DNA of 64,000 nucleotides, from NCBI RefSeq assembly GCF_000482365.1, contig NZ_KI535307.1, forward strand, positions 122,793-186,792. The letters run 5' to 3'. Of this stretch, positions 16,418 through 26,298 are shown piece after piece. Position 1 is the first letter of the stretch; every line of letters starts with the position of its first letter. This stretch comes from Porphyromonas uenonis DSM 23387 = JCM 13868. GTDB lineage: Bacteria > Bacteroidota > Bacteroidia > Bacteroidales > Porphyromonadaceae. The notes below the pieces were generated by a model, which was not told where the DNA came from, did not search any database, and was given only the letters and a program-made list of their open reading frames with translations. A program made the position numbers and the translations under genes.

Positions 16418-17311
16418 TTATAGTACGTTGAGGACTTGCTCCTTGATCTGCTCTAGCTCGTCTTTCATCTGGACGACAAGCTGCTGCATGGCGGCGTTGT
16501 TGCTCTTAGACCCGAGCGTATTGATCTCCCGCCCCATCTCCTGAGCGATGAAGCCAAGCTTCTTGCCTCTAGAGGGATCAGGATCGCCAGTCTGGGCCAG
16601 CACCTCACGGAAGTAGTGGATATGGTTGGCGAGTCGGTTCTTCTCCTCGCTGATGTCTAGCTTCTCGATGTAGTAGATGAGCTCCTGCTCTAGCCTAGCC
16701 TCGTCGTACTGTATGGAGGTGAGCTGGGCTAGTCGCTCCTCGAGCTTGCTCCGAAGGTCTGTGATGCGGCTCTGCTCGTAAGGGTCAACCTCTGCGAGCA
16801 AAGCGGCGATGCGATCAAGCTTCTCCACAAAGATGCGCTCGAGCGATGCGCCCTCTTGCTCTCTAAAAGCGTTGAACTGGTCAATCGCCTCCCCGATGGC
16901 TTGGCTCAGGAGCTGCATATCTTCGTCCGTGAGAGGAGTCTCTCCCTGCTCTACGATGACGCCTGGGTAGCTAAGCAAGAGACGTGTCAGATCTTCCGGT
17001 TGTGGCATGCCTTCGGCCTCTATAGCGCTATGAATCTGATCGTAGTAAGCACGGAGGAGGGGTGCATTGATCTGCACCTGAGGAGAGGTGCCTAGCGAAT
17101 TGTCGGCCGTGCGAATGGTCACATCGACCTTACCTCTGAAGAGTGTGGGGATCAAGATGCCACGAAGCTCTATCTCTCGGTCTCGTAGGATGGAGGGGAG
17201 TCGGAGCGAGAGGTCGAGCTGCTTGCTATTGACGGAGCGGATCGAGACCTCGTAGGTGACACCCTCTAGGAGTAGCTGACTGCTACCATATCCTGTCATG
17301 GAGTAAATCAT
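16418..17311 (-). CDS. yicC: YicC/YloC family endoribonuclease
   Basis: The 297-aa protein starts MIYSMTGYGSSQLLLEGVTYEVSIRSVNSKQLDLSLRLP, the YicC N-terminal signature. It ends with the DUF1732 domain (KKLGFIAQEMGREINTLGSKSNNAAMQQLVVQMKDELEQIKEQVLNVL). Family members act as RNA endonucleases involved in small RNA turnover. Here it precedes gmk in one transcription unit. Confidence 0.93.
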   Translation of the reverse strand: MIYSMTGYGSSQLLLEGVTYEVSIRSVNSKQLDLSLRLPSILRDREIELRGILIPTLFRGKVDVTIRTADNSLGTSPQVQINAPLLRAYYDQIHSAIEAEGMPQPEDLTRLLLSYPGVIVEQGETPLTDEDMQLLSQAIGEAIDQFNAFREQEGASLERIFVEKLDRIAALLAEVDPYEQSRITDLRSKLEERLAQLTSIQYDEARLEQELIYYIEKLDISEEKNRLANHIHYFREVLAQTGDPDPSRGKKLGFIAQEMGREINTLGSKSNNAAMQQLVVQMKDELEQIKEQVLNVL

Positions 17312-17394
17312 AGTCTTACGCTGTGTGGGGGAGCAAAGGAAAGGTAGCGTCGTACACTACCCTACTGCGTCCCTATTGACTTTTGGGAAATAGC

Positions 17395-17429
17395 AAAAAG
17401 GGGCAACGCTTTTTGCCAAAGCCTGCCCC
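17395..17429 (-). terminator. secA terminator
   Basis: On the minus strand GGGGCA (17429-17424) pairs with TGCCCC (17405-17400), and five T residues follow. It lies 14 bases after the secA stop codon. Confidence 0.8.
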
Positions 17430-17442
17430 TATACGATGATGC

Positions 17443-20400
17443 CTAGGCGTTGCGCCCGTGACAATTCTTATACTTCTTACCGCTACCGCAAGGGCATGGG
17501 TCGTTGCGACCTATCTTTTGCTCCTTGACGATAGGCTGAGCCTTAGGCTGTGAAGCCTGTGTGGCGGCTTGTCCAGCTTGACGCTGCGCCTCCTGCTGGC
17601 TGGCGATCTCGTCCTTGGTCTCACGATACTGGCTACGGTCTGTGCGTCGCTCGGTCTGAGCCTCACGGACGGAGAGACTAGAGCCATTCTCATCGTTTTC
17701 GGGGACTGGGATACGACCACGCGTGAGGATCGTAGCGGTCTTGCGATTGAGCCCGTCAAGCATGTCGCTAAAGAGGTCGTAAGACTCTAGCTTGTAGATG
17801 AGGAGTGGATCCTTGTTCTCGTAGCTAGCGTTTTGCACGGAGTTGCGCAGTTCGTCCATCTCACGGAGGTGCTCCTTCCAGGCGTCATCCAGGGTGTAGA
17901 GCATGATCGTCTTGTGAAACTCCTTGACGATGCTCTTGCCCTCAGTGCGGTCTGCCTCGGCGAGGTCGCAAGGGATGTTGTACACCTTATTACCATCCGT
18001 GATCGGGATGATGATGCGCTTGAACTTGTCGCCCTGCGTCTCGTAGAGGTTGTGCAGGATCGGGTAAGCGACCGTGGCGATCTTCTCACCCTTGTGATTG
18101 AGTGCCTGATAGACTGTCTCAAAGGTCTTATCAACCACCTCATTCGTATGAGCCGACTTAAAGGACTCTGGTGTGAACTCAGTCTCTACGGCTAGTATCG
18201 AGAGGAGTTCATTGCGGAAGCCCTCGTAGTCGTCTGCCTCCTTATTCTTATTGACAATCGCCTCGGTCACGTCGTAGAGCATGTTGAGCACGTCCATACC
18301 GATGCGCTCGCCCATCAAGGCGTGGCGACGCTTCTCGTAGATACCCTTACGCTGTGAGTTCATCACATCATCGTACTCTAGGAGGCGCTTACGGATACCG
18401 AAGTTGTTCTCCTCGACCTTCTTCTGCGCACGCTCCACAGAGTTGCTGAGCATCTTATTTTCAAGAGCTTCACCTTCGCCAAAGCCCATACGATCCATCA
18501 GCGAAGCAATACGATCGCTCGCAAAGAGTCGCATCAAGTGATCCTCTAGCGAGATGAAGAAGACAGAGCTACCGGGGTCTCCCTGACGACCAGCACGACC
18601 ACGCAACTGTCTATCCACACGGCGAGACTCATGTCGCTCCGTACCGATGATGGCGAGTCCACCAGCCTCTCGCACCTCCGGCGAAAGCTTGATATCGGTA
18701 CCACGACCAGCCATGTTGGTTGCGATGGTTACAGTGCCAGCTTGACCAGCCTGAGCGACGATTTCGGCCTCCTTCTGGTGTAGCTTAGCATTGAGCACCT
18801 GGTGGGGAATCTTGCGTAGCGAGAGCATACGACTGAGCAACTCACTGATGTCGACAGAAGTCGTACCCACTAGGACTGGTCGACCAGCAGCTATGAGACG
18901 CTCGATCTCCTCGATGACCGCATTGTACTTCTCGCGAGCCGTCTTATAGATACGGTCGTTCTGATCATCACGGATGACGGGGCGATTGGTCGGGATGACC
19001 ACCACGTCGAGCTTGTAGATGTCCCAAAACTCTCCCGCCTCGGTCTCAGCCGTACCGGTCATACCAGCCAGCTTGTGGTACATACGGAAGTAGTTCTGCA
19101 GGGTAATGGTTGCAAAGGTCTGCGTAGCCGCCTCGACCTTGACCCGCTCCTTAGCCTCGATAGCTTGGTGTAGACCGTCCGAGTAGCGACGGCCATCCAT
19201 GAGACGACCCGTCTGCTCATCGACGATCATCACCTTATTGTCTATCACCACATACTGATCATCACGCTCGAAGAGGGCGTAAGCCTTAAAGAGCTGATTG
19301 ACCGTGTGGACACGCTCGCTCTTGATCGCATAGTTGGTGATTAGCTCGTCCTTCTTAGCAGCATACTCAGAGGGAGTGAGACCCTCGCCCTCTAGCTCTG
19401 CCAACTGAGAGGCAATGTCTGGGAGGACGAAGAATGAGGCATCCTCTGCGCCCTTCGAAAGCATCTCGATACCCTTATCGGTGAGGGTGATGCTATTCAT
19501 CTTCTCATCAATGACGAAGTAAAGCGGATCGGTGACAATGTGCATCTGGCGCATATTCTCCGCCATATAGATCTCCTCAGTCTTGAGCATTGAAGCTTTG
19601 ATGCCTGGCTCGCTGAGGAACTTGATGAGAGGCTTGTACTTAGGTAGTCCCTTGAAGACACGGAAGAGGAGGAGGAAGCCTTCGTCTACCTCTTTCTTGT
19701 CCTCGCTCGCGATCTTCTTCTTTGCCTCTACGAGCAACTTAGAGACTAAGTCTTTCTGAACGTTGACCACCTTCTCGACATTGGGCAGGTACTCCTCAAA
19801 GAGCTGATCCTCTCCCTGAGGCGTAGGACCAGAAATGATCAGAGGCGTACGGGCATCATCGATAAGGACCGAGTCCACCTCATCCACAATGGCGTAGTTG
19901 TGCGGACGCTGGACGAGGTCTGAGGGCGCTGTCGCCATGTTGTCTCTCAGGTAGTCGAAGCCGAACTCGTTGTTCGTACCGAAGGTGATGTCCGCATTGT
20001 AAGCCTTGCGGCGACCCTCGCTATTAGGCTTGTGCTTGTCGATACAATCGACGCTCAGCCCGTGGAACATATAGATCGGTCCCATCCACTCGGAGTCACG
20101 CTTAGCCAGATAGTCATTGACCGTGACCACATGGACACCATTCCCTGGTAGCGCATTGAGGAATACTGGCAAGGTAGCGACGAGCGTCTTACCTTCACCT
20201 GTCGCCATCTCGGCTATCTTACCTTTATGCAGTACGACACCACCGATGAGCTGTACTTTGTAGTGTACCATATCCCAGGTGATCTCGTTACCTCCTGCTA
20301 CCCAGTGGTTGTGGTAGATCGCCTTGTCGCCATCGATCTCCACGAAGTCGTGGTCTATCGATAGATCTCTATCCATCTGCGTGGCGGTGACGACAATCCG

Positions 20401-20775
20401 CTCATTATTGGCAAAGCGTCGTGCAGTCTCCCTGACAATAGCAAAGGCTGTGGGAAGGATTTCGTCGAGCTTGACCTCGATCTTCTCCAGGACTTCCTTC
20501 TCTATCTTATCAATCTTAGACCAAGCCTCCTCACGAGCGTCTATGTCGAGATCCTCGATGCCCTCTTTGAGCTTAGCAATCTCTGCACGCTCCGAGGCAA
20601 CGTACTCGTTGATCTCGTTGCGCAGCTGTTGTGTCCGATCTCTCAGAGCATCATCGCTGAGAGCTTGTATGGAGGGTTCGACCTCCTCGATCTTATTAAT
20701 GTAAGGTGTTATCTCCTTGAGGTCTCGCTGAGACTTACTACCAAAGAGCTTTGTGATGATATTACTGAGAGCCAT
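17443..20775 (-). CDS. secA: Preprotein translocase ATPase SecA
   Basis: SecA drives secretory proteins through SecYEG with ATP. In this 1110-aa protein the Walker A motif MATGEGKT is near residue 190, the Walker B motif DEVDSVLID near 300, and motif VI lies in [25 protein letters not shown]. The C-terminal zinc site [14 protein letters not shown] binds SecB or ribosomes in relatives. Length exceeds E. coli SecA (901 aa) because of an insert after the first nucleotide-binding motifs (about 320-420), which is typical of Bacteroidota. It is last in the operon that begins with grpE-dnaJ. Confidence 0.97.
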   Translation of the reverse strand: MALSNIITKLFGSKSQRDLKEITPYINKIEEVEPSIQALSDDALRDRTQQLRNEINEYVASERAEIAKLKEGIEDLDIDAREEAWSKIDKIEKEVLEKIEVKLDEILPTAFAIVRETARRFANNERIVVTATQMDRDLSIDHDFVEIDGDKAIYHNHWVAGGNEITWDMVHYKVQLIGGVVLHKGKIAEMATGEGKTLVATLPVFLNALPGNGVHVVTVNDYLAKRDSEWMGPIYMFHGLSVDCIDKHKPNSEGRRKAYNADITFGTNNEFGFDYLRDNMATAPSDLVQRPHNYAIVDEVDSVLIDDARTPLIISGPTPQGEDQLFEEYLPNVEKVVNVQKDLVSKLLVEAKKKIASEDKKEVDEGFLLLFRVFKGLPKYKPLIKFLSEPGIKASMLKTEEIYMAENMRQMHIVTDPLYFVIDEKMNSITLTDKGIEMLSKGAEDASFFVLPDIASQLAELEGEGLTPSEYAAKKDELITNYAIKSERVHTVNQLFKAYALFERDDQYVVIDNKVMIVDEQTGRLMDGRRYSDGLHQAIEAKERVKVEAATQTFATITLQNYFRMYHKLAGMTGTAETEAGEFWDIYKLDVVVIPTNRPVIRDDQNDRIYKTAREKYNAVIEEIERLIAAGRPVLVGTTSVDISELLSRMLSLRKIPHQVLNAKLHQKEAEIVAQAGQAGTVTIATNMAGRGTDIKLSPEVREAGGLAIIGTERHESRRVDRQLRGRAGRQGDPGSSVFFISLEDHLMRLFASDRIASLMDRMGFGEGEALENKMLSNSVERAQKKVEENNFGIRKRLLEYDDVMNSQRKGIYEKRRHALMGERIGMDVLNMLYDVTEAIVNKNKEADDYEGFRNELLSILAVETEFTPESFKSAHTNEVVDKTFETVYQALNHKGEKIATVAYPILHNLYETQGDKFKRIIIPITDGNKVYNIPCDLAEADRTEGKSIVKEFHKTIMLYTLDDAWKEHLREMDELRNSVQNASYENKDPLLIYKLESYDLFSDMLDGLNRKTATILTRGRIPVPENDENGSSLSVREAQTERRTDRSQYRETKDEIASQQEAQRQAGQAATQASQPKAQPIVKEQKIGRNDPCPCGSGKKYKNCHGRNA

Positions 20776-20786
20776 AAAGTGGTTTA

Positions 20787-22340
20787 TTATTTCTGATTGA
20801 ATAGGGTAAAGAGTGGCGTGCCGTCAGCGCTCATCGGCTGAGGGACACAGAGTAGGTATGCGAGCGAAGGTGTGATCGCGTCATAAGATATAGGCTCCGT
20901 AAGCCTTTGCGAAGCTACTCCAGGAGCCATCAGGATAAAGGGCGCTGAAACACGTCGCTGCCTCTGCTGCTCCGTGCCTTGCTTCTCTCCAGCCACTGCC
21001 GCAAAGGGTGATAGAGCGAGTAGCACATCGCCCGCATAGCTACGATAGCTGTGCGAGTACAGAGGCTTAGCCCAGGCAGGCTGTGACAGCCCCCTCTGTA
21101 GTTGATATGCGGGGATTGCCCCGATGACACCTTCCATCTCGGATACAAAAGTAGCAAGATTATTGCTCATATCCTGCATATCCACCTTCTTATCTGCTAT
21201 CGCCTTCTTATTTAGATGGAGCGTCTGATGGCTGTAGGCGATGACCCAGTCGTTGCGCCCATAGATGGCCGAGAGGTAAAGATTGGCCAGTGCAATACAC
21301 TTCGCAGGGTCAAAGGTGACAACCGAACGACGAGAAGGAGTCTTCGGCTGAGCTAAGTTCGCAACAGGAACTCCGATGATGTTAAGCGCGTAATGCTCTG
21401 TGCCGTACAACTCTTGTAGCAGAGCCGTGGTCTGCTGCACCTGCTCATTAAGCCGAGCGTAAGCATCCTGCTGCTCTGGCGAATAGTCCGCATAGGCTAC
21501 TCCACGAGCGCCCACCTCCAGGTCTAAGACCATAACGATGAGCGTAGGCGACGTGCGATGCGCCTTGTGAGCGTAGCGTATGAACTCCTTAGACAAGTCG
21601 GTGATCGCATCGTTGGCAAAAGGAGAGGTCAAGAGGTCGCTCATACGCCAAGCGCCCTCGAAGGTATGCGCAAAGCTACCCTCCTTCGCGCCTTTCGCAA
21701 GAGGCTTCCAAATGATTGGTGTCGTGCGTCCGCCCAGCATGCGCTGCTCATTGTTTGCCCTAAGAGCCAGAGCAGGCAGACCGCCATAGAAGTTAGTCGT
21801 AGCCCACCAACCGCTATGTTTATCGATCCATATAGCGCCTTCAGCATCGTGCCCCGCCACAGCAATGGCGTCGTTGGCACGGCTCGCTATCGCATAGACA
21901 ATCGCATCGCCTTGAGAAGAGCCCCTGAGTACGTCTGTGAGAAGTTCGCTACGCAAGGCACCTGCGGGAGCAAGTTGCTCTGCGCTGTTGATGCCCCGAT
22001 AGTCTCTATTGGCAAAGGTAGACTCCGAGCGCTGTGTCACCGCATCATACCGCTCAGCTTGGTACACGCCATGTATCTCCGGCATAGCACCAGCAGAGAG
22101 CGAAGCCAGTCTTGCCACCTCGTCTAGCAAGGGATATGGATAGCGAATGTCAGGCGCCACAGTCCCCTGCTTCATCACCCAGTTCAACCCACTGCTTCCC
22201 CACCCTGCTCGATAACTATCCAGCAGGTCGGTGCGCAGTCCCTTGACATAGATCTGCACCAGTATGTCAGGTCTTGCACGCTGTGCGGAGAGTGCCAGTG
22301 GCAAGGTCAATGCAAGGAGTAGATAGCGAATAGATCTCAT
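20787..22340 (-). CDS. Alkaline phosphatase superfamily protein, probably catalytically degenerate
   Basis: The 517-aa protein has a signal peptide ([19 protein letters not shown]) and the outline of a PafA-like phosphatase. It has an N-terminal strand where active enzymes have V-D-G-LR-D-L, a [16 protein letters not shown] segment (family: G..P..HGI), a middle helix segment, and a C-terminal [12 protein letters not shown]...[10 protein letters not shown]. The expected metal Asp is Lys ([10 protein letters not shown]), and no Thr or Ser nucleophile is evident before [12 protein letters not shown]. It therefore may have lost metal-dependent catalysis and act as a binding protein. It starts inside the DUF4105 gene (4-base overlap) and ends 11 bases before secA. 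Confidence 0.7.
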   Translation of the reverse strand: MRSIRYLLLALTLPLALSAQRARPDILVQIYVKGLRTDLLDSYRAGWGSSGLNWVMKQGTVAPDIRYPYPLLDEVARLASLSAGAMPEIHGVYQAERYDAVTQRSESTFANRDYRGINSAEQLAPAGALRSELLTDVLRGSSQGDAIVYAIASRANDAIAVAGHDAEGAIWIDKHSGWWATTNFYGGLPALALRANNEQRMLGGRTTPIIWKPLAKGAKEGSFAHTFEGAWRMSDLLTSPFANDAITDLSKEFIRYAHKAHRTSPTLIVMVLDLEVGARGVAYADYSPEQQDAYARLNEQVQQTTALLQELYGTEHYALNIIGVPVANLAQPKTPSRRSVVTFDPAKCIALANLYLSAIYGRNDWVIAYSHQTLHLNKKAIADKKVDMQDMSNNLATFVSEMEGVIGAIPAYQLQRGLSQPAWAKPLYSHSYRSYAGDVLLALSPFAAVAGEKQGTEQQRQRRVSAPFILMAPGVASQRLTEPISYDAITPSLAYLLCVPQPMSADGTPLFTLFNQK

Positions 22341-23581
22341 CTGCGTGTTTGTCGTTTAGAATAGGTCAGGTAGGCTACCGAAAGGAGTGCCGAGTTGATG
22401 GCGAGCAAGATGATGGGCAGCGAACTAGTCTGCACAGCACAAGCGACCAAGATGAGGAAGAGCGCTACTGCCAACGCATTTACTGAGTGAAAGTAGCGTG
22501 CGATGCGATGAGCTTTGCCTCCCCTACCCAAGGCAAACCAAGCCAAGAGCAGGAGCGGATGAAAGACCAGCAAGTTGTAGTTAGGATCGGTGCAGGGATG
22601 TATTGAGACGAAGGTTAGGAAGCTTAAGATGAAGCCTGCACAAGCGTAGGCCGTCATCCAGAGCAGTGTCCAGTAGCGACTACGACGTAAGTAGCACAGC
22701 ACGCCCGAGACGACTAATAGAAGCGACATCCATAGGACAGGTTCCTGCCACCAATGAGCCACTGGCTGTGGAGCTGGCGTCGGAGTCTCATAGACGATCC
22801 GATTGCTCACGAGAGGCTTCGCACCCGTCGGAGTGACCAGTGTCGCTTGCTGCAAGAGACGATCCATCTCCATCGGTAGGAAGAGTCGATCCTCGACCGT
22901 CATAGTCGTGTCTGCAGGCGCTCCCAAGGCTAGCTGCGTACCGAGACGATACCACGGGTGGTAGTCTGCATAGGCATCGATGAGACTGCGTAGCGACTCC
23001 TCTTTTGCCACTTGAGGCAACTCTATGCGCCACCCCTTAGGGAGCGTTTGCTTGACAATGGAGTATGGTCGTGTAGCACAGTTGTCAAAGGCGAAGTTGT
23101 AGAGGTAGTACTTATTCTCCTCCTTAATGTTCCACGCTAGGTAAGAGCATATCGCCTCTTCCTGCTCGGGAGAGAGCGCCAGCTCCAGCTCATAGACATT
23201 CTGCCCATAAGTATGGTAGCGGTAGATGAAGTAGTTCCACGGCTCCTGCTGAACGAAGTAACCGTCCGTCTCACCTTTGATAAACTTAGTGTAGAAGCCT
23301 GGCTGGTCAAAGTCAAAGACCCCGTAGTTGTACACATAGTCGTCCTCTAGGTCCTCTAAGCTACGCACCCGCATTGCTGCGTGTCCATAGATCGTGTAGG
23401 CATCTGCCTGCGAGGGCGTACAGAGTAGTATACTGATGATACGATGATGCCCCTCGGCAGTCGCAGCAATCAGCGAGTCAGTACTGAGAGGCTCCTGCGC
23501 TGAGGCTGTGCTGCTCAGAGCTATACAGAGCGATGCTATAAGTAGTGTGAGTCTAGCCCACACAGCGTTCATTCGTACCAT
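22337..23581 (-). CDS. DUF4105 (Lnb N-terminal domain-like) membrane protein
   Basis: An N-terminal signal segment (MVRMNAVWARLTLLIASLCIALSSTASA) is followed by the DUF4105 domain with YTIYGHAAMRVRS and the NFAFDNCATRPY motif. The His and Cys resemble the papain-like pair found in the Lnb lipoprotein N-acyltransferase. The C-terminal third has four or five transmembrane helices from about residue 270. I use ATG 23581 (or 23572), not the TTG at 23635, because the longer form overlaps dnaJ and spoils the signal peptide. It would act on lipids or lipoproteins in the periplasm, by inference from Lnb. Confidence 0.75.
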   Translation of the reverse strand: MVRMNAVWARLTLLIASLCIALSSTASAQEPLSTDSLIAATAEGHHRIISILLCTPSQADAYTIYGHAAMRVRSLEDLEDDYVYNYGVFDFDQPGFYTKFIKGETDGYFVQQEPWNYFIYRYHTYGQNVYELELALSPEQEEAICSYLAWNIKEENKYYLYNFAFDNCATRPYSIVKQTLPKGWRIELPQVAKEESLRSLIDAYADYHPWYRLGTQLALGAPADTTMTVEDRLFLPMEMDRLLQQATLVTPTGAKPLVSNRIVYETPTPAPQPVAHWWQEPVLWMSLLLVVSGVLCYLRRSRYWTLLWMTAYACAGFILSFLTFVSIHPCTDPNYNLLVFHPLLLLAWFALGRGGKAHRIARYFHSVNALAVALFLILVACAVQTSSLPIILLAINSALLSVAYLTYSKRQTRR

Positions 23582-23627
23582 ACGATTAGCGGTCTTTGTC
23601 TCCCATATATTAAGGTACAGGAGATGC

Positions 23628-24788
23628 TTACTCAAGCATCTCCCTATACTTCTTGTCTATAGCCTTACGATCGGCTTCCGTCGGATTAAAGTGCTCAGAA
23701 CTTGCCAATTGATCGATCAACTTCTCATCCTCTACCGAGGTCTTCTGCGGGATGAAGACATTCACATTGACCATCAGGTCGCCACGTCCGTAGCCCTGTA
23801 CTGAGGGAAGTCCCTTGCCACGCATACGGAGCACCTTGCCAGGCTGCGTACCAGGCTCTATCTTGAGTCGTGCGCTACCATCGATCGTCGGTACCGTCAC
23901 CTGTCCACCACGTATCGCCGTATGAATGGGGATAAGCAGATTGTAAATCAGGTCATTGCCGTTGCGTATGAAATCCTTGTGCTGCTCCTCCTGGATCACA
24001 ACAAGCAGGTCTCCAGGGATGCCATCCTGGGGGGCTGCATTACCCTTGCCCTGTAGCGTCAGCTGCATACCACCCACAACTCCTGCAGGGATGTGGAAGG
24101 AGATAACCTCCTCACCTTGTGTCACACCCTTGCCGTGGCACTTAGCGCAAGGCTTCGTGACCACCTCACCAGAGCCTCCACAGGTAGGACAGACTGACTG
24201 CGTACGCATCTGACCGAAGATTGAGTTGCGCACGTCATAAACGACACCAGCGCCTCCACAGGTCGAGCAGCTTCGCTTGCCATCGCTCTCTGTGGTACCC
24301 TGACCATGACAGCTATCACACTGGATCAACTTCTTGACACGTAGCTTCTTGTCTACTCCACTATTGATATCCTCTAGCGTGAGACGCACCGTAACGCGCA
24401 GGTCACTACCCATAGGACGATGCACTCTACCTGAGCTAGCGTCTCTACCGCCGCCGAAGTAATCGCCAAAGCCTCCACCGAAGATATCGCCAAAACGGGA
24501 GAAGATATCATCCACCGTAAAGCCGCCACCACCGCCAAAGCCTCCGAAGCCACTAGCTCCGTCTACGCCACTATGCCCAAACTGGTCATAGCGACTCCGC
24601 TTGTCAGGATCGCTCAGCACATCGTAAGCCTCCGCAACCTCCTTAAAGTGCTCCTCCGCCTCCTTGTCGCCAGGGTTGCGGTCCGGGTGATACTTTAAGG
24701 CTTGCTTGCGGTAAGCCTTCTTTATCTCATCTGCCGAAGCGTCTCGTGAGACGCCCAGCAGCTCATAGTAGTCTTTCTTCGTTGCCAT
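23628..24788 (-). CDS. dnaJ: Chaperone DnaJ
   Basis: DnaJ delivers unfolded clients to DnaK and stimulates its ATPase. The 386-aa protein has the J domain with HPD ([10 protein letters not shown], about residue 34), and a Gly/Phe-rich linker ([11 protein letters not shown]). Four zinc-binding CxxCxGxG units follow ([32 protein letters not shown]), and then the client-binding C-terminal domains. It follows grpE after 35 bases; dnaK is not in this window. Confidence 0.97.
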   Translation of the reverse strand: MATKKDYYELLGVSRDASADEIKKAYRKQALKYHPDRNPGDKEAEEHFKEVAEAYDVLSDPDKRSRYDQFGHSGVDGASGFGGFGGGGGFTVDDIFSRFGDIFGGGFGDYFGGGRDASSGRVHRPMGSDLRVTVRLTLEDINSGVDKKLRVKKLIQCDSCHGQGTTESDGKRSCSTCGGAGVVYDVRNSIFGQMRTQSVCPTCGGSGEVVTKPCAKCHGKGVTQGEEVISFHIPAGVVGGMQLTLQGKGNAAPQDGIPGDLLVVIQEEQHKDFIRNGNDLIYNLLIPIHTAIRGGQVTVPTIDGSARLKIEPGTQPGKVLRMRGKGLPSVQGYGRGDLMVNVNVFIPQKTSVEDEKLIDQLASSEHFNPTEADRKAIDKKYREMLE

Positions 24789-24823
24789 ATATCTATCTTG
24801 TGCAGATCAAAGCTCCATGCCTC

Positions 24824-25429
24824 TTAGTTGCCGACGACCACATGCGCATGGCGTAGCACCTTGTCGTGAAGCATATAGCCCGTACGAACACAGTCGATCA
24901 CCTGCCCCTTCTGCTCTGGAGTAGGTGCTGGAATCATCGCCACAGCCTCATGTAGATTATCGTCAAAGGGTGTACCAGTCGCCTCAATCCTCACGACCCC
25001 CTGCTTCTCTAGATAGCCGATTAGCTTATTATATATAAGGAGTAGACCCTCTACAATAGGATCCTCCTCGCTCTTGCTCTCACGAGCATGCTTGACCGCG
25101 AGCTCAAAGTCGTCCACGATCGGGAGCAGCTCCTTGAGGACACGCTCGCCCCCGTTCTTGATTAGATCGCTCTTCTCCTGTAGCGTACGCTTACGATAGT
25201 TATCGTACTCAGCCAGTATGCGTAGGTGCTGATCATTGAGCTTGTTCAGAGACTCCTGTAGCTCAGCCAGTCGCTGCTCCTCACACTGAGACGCTGCCGT
25301 ATCCGTCTCAGACTCATCAGTCGTCTCACAGCTCTGCTGTGGTTCATCCTGCTTGTTATCAGTCTCCTGAGAGGCATCTATATGTTGTGGCTCTGTAGGC
25401 TTGCCACCTTTCTTATTGTCCTTTTTCAT
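24824..25429 (-). CDS. grpE: Nucleotide exchange factor GrpE
   Basis: GrpE releases ADP from DnaK. The 201-aa protein has a charged, disordered N terminus (about 1-55, rich in Gln, Glu and Asp), a long coiled coil (LAELQESLNKLNDQHLRILAEYDNYRKRTLQEK), and the beta domain ending RTGYMLHDKVLRHAHVVVG. It heads the grpE-dnaJ-DUF4105-phosphatase-like-secA gene run. Confidence 0.95.
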   Translation of the reverse strand: MKKDNKKGGKPTEPQHIDASQETDNKQDEPQQSCETTDESETDTAASQCEEQRLAELQESLNKLNDQHLRILAEYDNYRKRTLQEKSDLIKNGGERVLKELLPIVDDFELAVKHARESKSEEDPIVEGLLLIYNKLIGYLEKQGVVRIEATGTPFDDNLHEAVAMIPAPTPEQKGQVIDCVRTGYMLHDKVLRHAHVVVGN

Positions 25430-25555
25430 AGTAGCTCTATATTTCTATCACGAGACCATACAATAACCCTGCCAAAGAGGCGCAACAGCGACACCGTCCG
25501 ACCGAACTCAGCCATTCTGTCACCAAGTCACATCGACATATCTCGTAATGCAGGA

Positions 25556-25563
25556 CAAATGTA
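25556..25563 (-). promoter_or_regulatory. Candidate -7 box upstream of grpE
   Basis: TACATTTG on the minus strand matches TAnnTTTG about 127 bases before the grpE ATG. No clear TTG is found 19-21 bases further upstream, so only half of the promoter is supported. Confidence 0.45.
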
Positions 25564-25708
25564 CAACTAAATTCCTTGCCGTCTCCCCTATCCTGACAAC
25601 GCTCCTACGGATGACAAAAGTTTCTCAAGAAGAAAGACGGACTTCCCTAGCGATCTTCGCCAGCTATACAGGGAGAGTTTATCGGCAGGGCTGACGCATG
25701 ATAAAAAC

Positions 25709-25924
25709 GAGCTCGTTTCATTTCCTACCTAGGAATTGCCCAAATTCCCCCGTAGATATTTCTGATTTGCTACCTGGAAATGGGCAAATTCTTCGGACTT
25801 ATTTTTTGATTCCTCCGAAGTTTCATTTGATTCCTCCGAAGTATTTTTTATTTCCTAGGTAGGAATTGGGCCAATTTCTAGGTAGCTATTGGGCAAATTC
25901 CTAGGTAGGAATTCAATTCTTCGG
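25709..25924 (+). repeat. Array E: composite ATTCC/GGAAT repeat region
   Basis: Starting with GAGCTCGTTTCA, the region holds imperfect units TTTCC/ATTCC-TAGGTA-GGAAT with TGGGCAA-type spacers and a period of 23 bases near its right end. Its middle (25762-25841) is an 80-bp stretch nearly identical to 59549-59630, including two copies of TTTGATTCCTCCGAAG. It abuts the promoter module of the tRNA gene. No coding signal is seen. Confidence 0.75.
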
Positions 25925-26008
25925 GAGAAATTGCATTAGCGGGTGGAATGTACGGCCTGAGTTTATCAGGTCATCTATTGCTCATTCCGATTATAGTTGC
26001 TAACTTTG
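25925..26008 (+). promoter_or_regulatory. tRNA-Ser promoter with 31-bp upstream element
   Basis: TTG at 25978-25980, 20 bases, and TAACTTTG at 26001-26008 form a consensus promoter. The element from GAGAAATTGCATTAGCGG to AATGTACGG ends at 25955, 22 bases before the TTG. The same element with one base change sits at the same distance before the rpsU promoter, so it is probably a shared activator or UP-like site. Confidence 0.75.
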
Positions 26009-26049
26009 CACCTCGTAAGCGGGAGCCTAATAGAGGGCTCGCCCCTTTA

Positions 26050-26137
26050 GGAGAGATGCCAGAGTGACCGAATGGGCCGGACTCGAAATCCGGAAAGCGG
26101 CTTGTCCGCTTCGGGGGTTTGAATCCCTCTCTCTCCG
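26050..26137 (+). tRNA. tRNA-Ser (anticodon CGA)
   Basis: Acceptor arms GGAGAGA and TCTCTCC pair fully. The anticodon stem CCGGA/TCCGG encloses CTCGAAA with anticodon CGA, read as serine codon TCG. The long variable arm (AGCGG..CCGCT) is typical of serine tRNAs, and the T arm contains GTTTGAATC. CCA is not encoded. The length of 88 bases is normal for tRNA-Ser. Confidence 0.96.
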
Positions 26138-26167
26138 CTAAAGCTACGTCAGTAGCAACCGGACTGA

Positions 26168-26203
26168 GTATCGCAATTCTAACGAGTTGCGATACTTTCT
26201 TTA
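26168..26203 (+). terminator. Terminator of the tRNA-Ser transcript
   Basis: GTATCGCAA and TTGCGATAC form a perfect 9-bp stem with a 10-base loop, followed by TTTCTTT. It lies 30 bases after the tRNA. Confidence 0.88.
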
Positions 26204-26224
26204 TATACCCCTTCAGATATGAGT

Positions 26225-26258
26225 GAGGGGGCTCAACCGCATCTGATTGAGTCCCCTC
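26225..26258 (-). terminator. Terminator of the pyrB-to-antiporter unit
   Basis: GAGGGGGCTCAA pairs with TTGAGTCCCCTC (one G-T pair) just downstream of the antiporter stop on the minus strand. It can also stop leftover plus-strand transcription from the tRNA. Confidence 0.75.
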
Positions 26259-26298
26259 ATTGTGTCGTTGTTAGACTGCGCTCGAGCAGTGGAGCTCC

